64,000 nt of DNA from Chlorobiota bacterium (GTDB taxonomy: Bacteria > Bacteroidota > Ignavibacteria > OLB7): the NCBI GenBank assembly GCA_016700335.1, contig CP065014.1, positions 3,075,001 through 3,139,000 of the forward strand. Reading direction: 5' to 3'. Under the pieces are notes generated by a model. It did no database searches. It was not told where the DNA came from and saw only the letters and a program-made list of their open reading frames with translations. Of the stretch, positions 57,318-64,000 are shown one piece after another. The position numbers and the translations under genes are program-made. The first letter of the stretch is position 1. The number at the start of each line of letters is the position of its first letter.

Positions 57318-60300
57318 ATGTTAGACAAAATAATTGCGTTCAGCATAAAAAATAAATTCATCATTGCACTGATGACACTTGCACTCATTGTTTGGGGAGT
57401 GTGGAGTGCAACTAAACTGCCTATTGATGCAGTTCCCGACATCACCAACAATCAAGTGCAAATCATTACGGTTTGCCCAACCCTTGCAGGACAAGAGGTT
57501 GAACAGTTGGTAACTTACCCAATAGAACAAAGCATTGCCAACCTTCCCGACTTAGAAGAACTGCGGAGCATTTCCCGTTTCGGACTTTCGGTAATTACCG
57601 TTGTGTTTGACGATAAAGTGGACATCTACTTTGCCCGACAACTGATTAACGAACGACTGAAAGAAGCGGAAACCAAAATCCCAAAAGGTGTTGGCACACC
57701 CGAATTAGCACCTGTTAGCACAGGTTTGGGCGAAGTATATCAATACATCATTCACCCCAAAAAAGGTAGCGAAAGTAAATATACCGCAATGGATTTGCGA
57801 ACAATGCAAGACTGGATTGTTGCCCGACAGCTTTACGGAACAGCAGGAATTGCAGAGGTAAACAGTTTTGGCGGACAAATGAAACAATATGAAGTTGCGG
57901 TAAATCCCGACCGACTTATTGCAATGGGAATAACCATTCCCGAAATTTTTGTTGCTTTAGAAAAGAACAACGAAAACACGGGTGGGGCATACATTGACAA
58001 AAAACCAAATGCTTATTTCATTCGTGGTGTGGGCTTAATCGGTTCGTTTGACGACATCAAAAACATTGTGGTAAAAACAAATCCTAACGGTATTCCTATT
58101 TTAATAAAAGATGTTGCCGAAGTGCAGTTTGGTAGTGCAGTCCGTTACGGTGCTATGACCTACAACGGTGAAGTAGATGCAGTAGGTGGAGTTGTAATGA
58201 TGCTGAAAGGTGCGAATAGTGCCGATGTGGTTAGTCGTATCAAAGATAAAATGGCAACCATTCAAAAATCATTGCCTAAAGACATAGTAATAGAACCTTT
58301 CTTAGATAGAACGGATTTAGTAAACAGAGCAATCAGCACCGTAGAAAAAAACGTGATTGAAGGTGCTTTAATAGTAATATTCGTATTGGTTTTATTTCTT
58401 GGAAATCTTCGAGCAGGTTTGATTGTAGCTTCTGCCATTCCTTTATCAATGCTTTTTGCATTGGGCTTGATGAATGTATTTGGAGTAAGTGCAAACCTTA
58501 TGAGTTTGGGAGCAATTGACTTTGGTTTAATTGTGGACGGTGCAGTAATTATTGTAGAAGCCACTTTACACCATTTAGGTATGCGAAAAGCAATAGGCAA
58601 ATTATCGCAACAAGAAATGGACGAGGAGGTTTTTCAATCTGCATCTAAGATTAGAAGCAGTGCAGCCTTTGGAGAAATCATTATTCTTATTGTTTACATT
58701 CCTATCCTTACATTAGTTGGCATTGAAGGCAAAATGTTCAGCCCAATGGCTCAAACCGTTGGTTTCGCCATTTTTGGGGCATTGATTTTATCGCTTACAT
58801 ACATTCCAATGATGTGTGCAGCGTTTTTACCCAAAACCATTTCGCACAAACAGACACTTAGCGATAGAATGATGAATTTTTTTCAACGTATTTATGCACC
58901 ACTTTTAGAAAAAGCAATCCGTTTCAAAAAAATAATAGTGGGTGCAACCGTTGCAGTATTTGTTGTTTCCGTGTTTCTTTTTTCAAAAATGGGCGGTGAG
59001 TTTATCCCCACCTTACAGGAAGGCGACTTTGCTTTTCATTGCATATTACCACAAGGCACATCACTTTCGCAAAGTTTGGAAACTTCTATGCAAGCATCCC
59101 GACTAATCAAAGAATTTGACGAAGTAAAAATGGTAGTAGGTAAAACAGGAAGTGCCGAAGTGCCAACCGACCCAATGCCACCAGAAGCCACCGATATGAT
59201 GATAATTTTAAAATCGCCAAGCGAATGGAAAAGAGATATTTCTTATGATGAATTGGCAGAAGAAATAGAAAAAAAATTAAGCACTATCCCAGGCGTTTTC
59301 TTTGAAAAAAACCAACCCATACAAATGAGGTTCAACGAACTAATGACAGGTATTCGCCAAGATGTAGCCATAAAAATTTTCGGTGAAAATATGGACACAC
59401 TTTTAAACTATGCAAACAAGGTAAACGCAATTGTAGCAAGTGTAGAAGGAGCAACCGAACCAAGCGTTGAACGAGTTGCAGGATTGCCGCAAATCGTAAT
59501 TAAATACAACCGTTCTCAAATTGCCAATTATGGTTTAAACATTGAGGACATCAATCACATTGTAAGCACCGCCTTTGCAGGTGGCAATGCAGGAGTTGTT
59601 TTTGAAAACGAACGCAAATTTGATTTAGTGGTTAGGCTTGACAGCACACACCGAAACAACATTGACGATGTAAGTCATTTATATATCCCAACTACCAACG
59701 GAACACAAATTCCACTTTCACAAGTTGCCGAAATAAAAATGGAATTAGGTCCTGCACAAATAAGCCGAGAAGATGGTAAACGTAGAATAGTTGTGGGTTT
59801 CAATATCAAAGGAAGAGATGTAGCAAGTGTTGTAAGCGACATTCAAAAAGAGCTGAATGAAAAAGTAAAATTGCCCGAAGGATATTATTACACCTATGGA
59901 GGAACATTTGAAAATTTGCAAGCAGCAAGCAAACGCCTGATGATTGCATTACCCGTGGCATTGGCACTTATTTTTATGTTACTCTATTTCACGTTTAGTT
60001 CAGTAAAGCAAGCAGCCTTAATTTATACCGCTATTCCAATGAGTGCAATAGGTGGGGTTTTCGCTTTACTCATTCGTGATATGCCTTTTAGTATTTCGGC
60101 AGGTATTGGTTTTATTGCCCTGTTCGGTGTAGCAGTCTTAAACGGCATTGTGCTGATTGGAACTTTCAACCAATTGGAAAAAGACGGAATGACTGACATT
60201 CTACAACGCATAAAGGAAGGAACAAAAATTCGTCTGCGACCCGTGTTAATGACCGCCACAGTTGCATCCTTAGGATTTTTGCCAATGGCACTTTCTCACG

Positions 60301-61679
60301 GTGCAGGGGCAGAAGTTCAAAAACCTTTGGCAACCGTTGTAATCGGAGGATTGATTACCGCAACTTTCCTTACACTTTTTGTTTTGCCTTTGCTGTATGT
60401 TATATTTTCATCTAAAAGAAAAAGAAAAATCAATATTTCAACGGCAAGCATTTTAGTTTTTGCCTTGCTTTCTTTTAATGTTGCCAATGCACAATCACCA
60501 ACAACAAAGGGTATTTCCGTTGATGATGCTATAACCACAGCATTGAAAAATAATTTGGAATTGCAATCGAAACAATTCAATGTGCAATCTTCCACCATCT
60601 TGAAAAAATCAGTGTTTGAATTGCCTAAAACAAATGTCAATTTCCAGTTTGGGCAATACAATAGCATCAATCAGGACAAGGCATTTCAAGTTTCGCAAAG
60701 TATTCCGTTCCCTACTTATTATACTGCAAAATCAGGCTTGTATAAAGCCGAATTGCAAAGTAGTGAATTGCAACAACAAGCCACTGCCAACGAAATAAAA
60801 GCACAGGTGCAATACTGGTTTTATCAGTTGCAGTATTTGCAAACGACCAATAAGCAATTGCAATCTTTAGACAGTTTGTATAACGATTTTGTGAGTGCTG
60901 CCACCTTACGATACAAAACAGGCGAAACAAATTTATTGGAAAAAACCACAGCCGAAACAAAGCGAGGACAACTTTCTCTTTTGCTTAAACAAAACGAAAC
61001 CGATTATACCACGGCTTACAATTCGTTGAAAACGCTAATGAATACAAGCGAAGATTTTGCAATTAATGATAGCGAAAATTTTCAACCGCTTGCAATTTCC
61101 AATTCGTTGGACACAACACTTATAACAAATAACCCATCGTTAAAGTTGCTGTATCAGCAAGCGGTAATTGCCGAGCAAAATAAGAAAGTCGAAACTGCAT
61201 CCACTTTACCCGATTTTAATGTCGGCTATTTCAACCAGTCCCTAATCGGAGTGCAAAGCATCAATGGAGCAGATGTAAATTTTGACGGTAGCAAACGCTT
61301 TCAGGGTTTTAATGTAGGTATCAGTATTCCTATTACATTTTTCAGCAACGCTTCAAAAATAAAATCGCTTGACTATAAACAACAGGCATTGCAAAAAGAA
61401 GCCGACAACGGAAAACTGATTTTACAAACCCAATTGCAAAATGCTTTTCAGCAATACAATCAAAATTTGTCGCAATACAACTACTACAAATCAACTGCCT
61501 TGCCTAATGCCGAAATAATTATCAGCACCGCAAAAGTGGGTTTTAAAAGTGGCGACATTGGTTACATTGAGTATTTACAAGCATTGCAAACCGCTACCGA
61601 TGTGCAGTTAAATTATCTGCAATCCATCAATCAAATCAATCAATCCATCATCAACATTAATTTCTTAATCAACAAATAA
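57318..61679 (+). CDS. CusA/CzcA heavy-metal RND pump fused to a TolC-like outer-membrane factor
   Basis: 1453 residues. Residues 1-1030 are an RND transporter of the heavy-metal class: IAFSIKNKFIIALM, LPIDAVPDITNNQVQI, the proton-relay motif AIDFGLIVDGAVIIVE in TM4, and two periplasmic loops. At ~1035-1060 a segment like a signal peptide (INISTASILVFALLSFNVANAQ) leads into an outer-membrane factor (~1065-1453; SVDDAITTALKNNLELQSKQ and LRYKTGETNLLEKTTAE). Pump and channel as one chain is known in Bacteroidota. Probable substrates are Cu/Ag or Co/Zn/Cd. The adaptor gene follows after 11 bp and a P-type ATPase after that, so they form one export operon. Confidence 0.93.
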   Translation: MLDKIIAFSIKNKFIIALMTLALIVWGVWSATKLPIDAVPDITNNQVQIITVCPTLAGQEVEQLVTYPIEQSIANLPDLEELRSISRFGLSVITVVFDDKVDIYFARQLINERLKEAETKIPKGVGTPELAPVSTGLGEVYQYIIHPKKGSESKYTAMDLRTMQDWIVARQLYGTAGIAEVNSFGGQMKQYEVAVNPDRLIAMGITIPEIFVALEKNNENTGGAYIDKKPNAYFIRGVGLIGSFDDIKNIVVKTNPNGIPILIKDVAEVQFGSAVRYGAMTYNGEVDAVGGVVMMLKGANSADVVSRIKDKMATIQKSLPKDIVIEPFLDRTDLVNRAISTVEKNVIEGALIVIFVLVLFLGNLRAGLIVASAIPLSMLFALGLMNVFGVSANLMSLGAIDFGLIVDGAVIIVEATLHHLGMRKAIGKLSQQEMDEEVFQSASKIRSSAAFGEIIILIVYIPILTLVGIEGKMFSPMAQTVGFAIFGALILSLTYIPMMCAAFLPKTISHKQTLSDRMMNFFQRIYAPLLEKAIRFKKIIVGATVAVFVVSVFLFSKMGGEFIPTLQEGDFAFHCILPQGTSLSQSLETSMQASRLIKEFDEVKMVVGKTGSAEVPTDPMPPEATDMMIILKSPSEWKRDISYDELAEEIEKKLSTIPGVFFEKNQPIQMRFNELMTGIRQDVAIKIFGENMDTLLNYANKVNAIVASVEGATEPSVERVAGLPQIVIKYNRSQIANYGLNIEDINHIVSTAFAGGNAGVVFENERKFDLVVRLDSTHRNNIDDVSHLYIPTTNGTQIPLSQVAEIKMELGPAQISREDGKRRIVVGFNIKGRDVASVVSDIQKELNEKVKLPEGYYYTYGGTFENLQAASKRLMIALPVALALIFMLLYFTFSSVKQAALIYTAIPMSAIGGVFALLIRDMPFSISAGIGFIALFGVAVLNGIVLIGTFNQLEKDGMTDILQRIKEGTKIRLRPVLMTATVASLGFLPMALSHGAGAEVQKPLATVVIGGLITATFLTLFVLPLLYVIFSSKRKRKINISTASILVFALLSFNVANAQSPTTKGISVDDAITTALKNNLELQSKQFNVQSSTILKKSVFELPKTNVNFQFGQYNSINQDKAFQVSQSIPFPTYYTAKSGLYKAELQSSELQQQATANEIKAQVQYWFYQLQYLQTTNKQLQSLDSLYNDFVSAATLRYKTGETNLLEKTTAETKRGQLSLLLKQNETDYTTAYNSLKTLMNTSEDFAINDSENFQPLAISNSLDTTLITNNPSLKLLYQQAVIAEQNKKVETASTLPDFNVGYFNQSLIGVQSINGADVNFDGSKRFQGFNVGISIPITFFSNASKIKSLDYKQQALQKEADNGKLILQTQLQNAFQQYNQNLSQYNYYKSTALPNAEIIISTAKVGFKSGDIGYIEYLQALQTATDVQLNYLQSINQINQSIININFLINK

Positions 61680-61690
61680 ATTTTAGAAAA

Positions 61691-62965
61691 ATGAAAAACA
61701 TAATCTTCATAGCAGCCCTTGCAATATCAATAGTATTTGCAGCCTGCAACAGCAATAAAACAGAAACTCACGGAGATGAAACCGAACACCACGATGAACA
61801 CGAAAACTCCAACACGGCTACACTTACAGCCGAACAAATGAAATCCATAAAAATTGAATTGGGAAGCATTGAGAAAAAACAACTTACCGCCTCACTCAAA
61901 GCCAATGGAATTTTAAAAGTGCCAAATCAAAACAAGGCAAATGCAACCGCTTCACTTGGTGGAGTTATCAAATCCATTTTAGTGCAAACTGGAAATACGG
62001 TAAGCAAAGGACAAATAATTGCAACCATTTCAAACAATACTTTTATCACAATGCAAGAGGAATTTTTAAGCGTTTCTTCAAAAACGGAGTTAGCCCAATT
62101 GGAATTTGCCCGACAAAAAGAATTGCAACAAGGCAACGCAGGAGCATTGAAAAATTTACAAACAGCCGATGCAGAACTAAAAACTTTAAAGGCACGAAAA
62201 GCAAGTTTGCAAAAGCAATTAGAACTTATTGGAATTAACACCAAATCACTCACAAGCGAAAACATCCAATCCGTTGCAAACATCACCAGTCCAATAAACG
62301 GCACAATAAGCAATGTAATGGTAAACATCGGCAGCTATGTAGATGCAAACAATCCTATTGCCGAAATAGTGGACAACAGCCAACTACATTTGGATTTGTA
62401 TGTGTATGAAAAGGATTTACAAAAACTAAAAGTTGGGCAAACCATACATTTTACACTTACCAACAATCCTGGGAAAGAATACGATGCCGATGTTTATGCC
62501 ATAAACAACACCTTTGAACAAAACACCAAAGCCATTTCAGTTCACGCAATGGTAAAAGGAAACAAGCAAGGATTGATTGACGGAATGAGCATAACTGCAT
62601 TGGTAAGTTTAGAAAATGCCACCGTTGATGCCGTGCCTACCAACGCCATTGTAAACCACGAAGGGCAGGACTATATTTTTATTGTTACCGATGCTCATAG
62701 CGAAGAAGAACACCACAGCGAAACCGAAACAGCCGAACACAAACACGATGAAAGCGGACATCAGCATAGCGAAAAAGAAGAACCCGAACACAAGGAAGAA
62801 GGAACAACTTTTGAAAAAATTCCAATTCGTAAAGGCACTACCGATGTAGGTTACAGTGAAATTACTTTGCTCAAAGAAATTCCTGCCAACAGCAAAGTAG
62901 TTGTGAATGGAGCATTTTTCATTTTGGCTAAAATGAACAACAAAGGCGAAGCACATCAACATTAA
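61691..62965 (+). CDS. Periplasmic RND adaptor lipoprotein (CzcB/CusB-like), His-rich
   Basis: 424 residues. Lipobox IVFAAC within the first 20 residues. Two His/Glu/Asp-rich metal-binding stretches: right after the lipid Cys (ETHGDETEHHDEHE) and in residues ~335-380 (HSEEEHHSETETAEHKHDE and GHQHSEKEEPEHKEE). Between them are the barrel-sandwich (ASLGGVIKSILVQTGNTVSKGQ), the helical hairpin, and beta-barrel (VDNSQLHLDLYVYEKDLQKLKVGQ). It links the pump to its channel and passes metal to it. The inserted His stretch interrupts the last domain (DYIFIVTDAHS ... FEKIPIRKG). It sits between the RND-OMF fusion and the P-type ATPase. Confidence 0.92.
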   Translation: MKNIIFIAALAISIVFAACNSNKTETHGDETEHHDEHENSNTATLTAEQMKSIKIELGSIEKKQLTASLKANGILKVPNQNKANATASLGGVIKSILVQTGNTVSKGQIIATISNNTFITMQEEFLSVSSKTELAQLEFARQKELQQGNAGALKNLQTADAELKTLKARKASLQKQLELIGINTKSLTSENIQSVANITSPINGTISNVMVNIGSYVDANNPIAEIVDNSQLHLDLYVYEKDLQKLKVGQTIHFTLTNNPGKEYDADVYAINNTFEQNTKAISVHAMVKGNKQGLIDGMSITALVSLENATVDAVPTNAIVNHEGQDYIFIVTDAHSEEEHHSETETAEHKHDESGHQHSEKEEPEHKEEGTTFEKIPIRKGTTDVGYSEITLLKEIPANSKVVVNGAFFILAKMNNKGEAHQH

Positions 62966-62986
62966 TAACATTAATTATTTCAAACA

Positions 62987-64000
62987 ATGAAACTCCCAAT
63001 TAAAGACAAAAAATTTCTCTTCCTTCTTTCTGCAATCACTATAGTAGTTGCCTTAGAAATTTTATCCATCATAGGCATTCATATACCAATGCCTTATGCT
63101 CCCTTTGTTTTCGCCATTTTCATTTTAGGAATTGGTTACAATGTTTTGTGGAACGGAGTAAAAGCAATCTTCAAACTTCAATTCAGCAGCATCAATTTAT
63201 TAATGACCATTGCAGTTATCGGAGCATTTTATCTGGGCGAATATCCCGAAGCAGCCGTTGTAATTGTGTTGTATGTTTTAGGCGAACGGTTAGAAGATAT
63301 TGGAATAGAAAATTCAAAATCTGCATTAGATGAGTTGGTTAGCAAAGCACCAAAGACCGCTTTTGTAAAATCACAAAATGAAAATGTTCCTATTGATAAA
63401 ATTGCAGTCGGAACAATCATTCAAGTTAAAGCAGGTGAAATGATACCGCTTGACGGAAAAATAATTTCAGGAGAAACCACCGTTGACGAAGCTGCCATCA
63501 CAGGCGAACCCATACCCAAAGACAAACACACAGGCGACAATCTTTTTGCAGGAACATTAAACAAAAATGGTTTTATAGAAATAGAAACAACAAAACTTTC
63601 TGTTGATACAACTTTCTCAAAAATCATTCGCCTCACCTTTGAAGCACAGGGCAATAAAAGCGAAACACAAAAATTCATTCAGAAATTTTCAAAGTATTAC
63701 ACACCTTCCATTATTGCAATGGCAATTTTAGTTTTCGTAATTCCTGTTTTCGTTTTGCAATTAGACCTCAATCATTGGTTGCAACAGGCAATTACACTTT
63801 TGGTTATCGCTTGTCCTTGTGCATTGGTTATATCTACACCAGTTGCAATCTATGCAGCCATCGGAAACGCATCAGCAAAAGGAGCATTGGTAAAAGGTGG
63901 AAAATATTTGGAAGCATTGGCAAACATAAAAGCCATTGCATTAGACAAAACACGAACAATCACTTTTGGCAATCCGATTGTTTCAGATATTTTCCGTTGA
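62987..64000 (+). CDS. Heavy-metal P-type ATPase (ZntA/CadA-like), ended early at window edge
   Basis: 337 residues visible; the family needs ~620 or more. It starts directly with membrane spans (no N-terminal HMA domain): KKFLFLLSAITIVVALEIL. The actuator motif ITGEPIPKDKHTGD and the CPC metal motif (IACPCALVISTPVAIYAAIG) are present. The phosphorylation motif reads DKTRTIT where DKTGTIT is expected, and a TGA falls at 63998-64000 after VSDIFR. Adding one T to the TTTT run would continue DIFPL, as in relatives, so the stop is probably a frameshift. Zn/Cd/Pb export across the inner membrane is the likely role, complementing the RND system upstream. Confidence 0.85.
   Translation: MKLPIKDKKFLFLLSAITIVVALEILSIIGIHIPMPYAPFVFAIFILGIGYNVLWNGVKAIFKLQFSSINLLMTIAVIGAFYLGEYPEAAVVIVLYVLGERLEDIGIENSKSALDELVSKAPKTAFVKSQNENVPIDKIAVGTIIQVKAGEMIPLDGKIISGETTVDEAAITGEPIPKDKHTGDNLFAGTLNKNGFIEIETTKLSVDTTFSKIIRLTFEAQGNKSETQKFIQKFSKYYTPSIIAMAILVFVIPVFVLQLDLNHWLQQAITLLVIACPCALVISTPVAIYAAIGNASAKGALVKGGKYLEALANIKAIALDKTRTITFGNPIVSDIFR

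Overview
The window is AT-rich for its first ~50 kb and looks like a chromosomal segment of a Bacteroidota/Chlorobiota-type (FCB group) bacterium, possibly a Kapabacteria- or Ignavibacteria-like lineage (placement inferred). The grounds are large secreted choice-of-anchor-D (ASPM/SPD-2/Hydin-type) proteins, a type IX secretion C-terminal tail, a futalosine-pathway MqnA homologue and almost no Shine-Dalgarno sequences. From ~49.9 kb the base and codon composition change, and by 56.7-64 kb the DNA is visibly more GC-rich: this part is acquired DNA.

Layout. 1-5.6 kb (minus strand): a secreted giant cut by the window edge, then dnaK with a small heat-shock protein. 5.65-6.19 kb: an AT-rich spacer where gene orientation diverges, holding a cluster of DnaA boxes; it is a candidate replication origin. 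6.2-12.7 kb (plus): two SRPBCC-type proteins, a LysM protein, an FKBP lipoprotein and a second secreted giant paralogous to the first. 12.9-18.1 kb (minus): an outer-membrane barrel-like protein coupled to an arylsulfotransferase with a T9SS tail. 18.4-23.9 kb (plus): mnmE, mnmG, a sugar-nucleotide reductase, an MBL hydrolase and rdgB; two parS-like palindromes bracket mnmG, supporting nearness to the origin. 23.9-33.1 kb: a DEAD-box helicase, mqnA, a frameshifted Fe-S/FAD oxidoreductase, recQ and smaller genes.

33.3-49.3 kb holds an uncharacterised locus: seven minus-strand genes (metallophosphoesterase, unknown, multi-TM/GMC-oxidoreductase fusion, helical lipoprotein, small membrane protein, alpha/beta hydrolase, PG-binding/GH19 muramidase-chitinase) divergent from a 2050-residue exported-looking protein with three 105-residue helical repeats. 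No known system matches this set; it is one candidate for something new.

49.9-56.7 kb is a tyrosine recombinase followed by an integron-type gene-cassette array. Three ~135-bp imperfect palindromes (attC-like) follow the cassettes, and the 5' end of each complete cassette is complementary to the outer end of its own palindrome (14 of 15 bases, twice), the diagnostic signature of integron cassettes. Cargo: a broken EcoRI-type methylase with a DUF262-HNH protein, an intact class A beta-lactamase, and a NotI-type restriction-modification pair. The recombinase lacks the insertion that marks classical IntI. Between recombinase and array lie 19-T and 33-T runs that may be an assembly fault, so their linkage should be confirmed. 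56.9-64 kb is a heavy-metal efflux operon: small Cys-rich protein, RND pump fused to an outer-membrane factor, His-rich adaptor and a P-type ATPase that ends at the window edge. Several genes show single-base homopolymer frameshifts, which points to residual long-read sequencing error as much as to decay.
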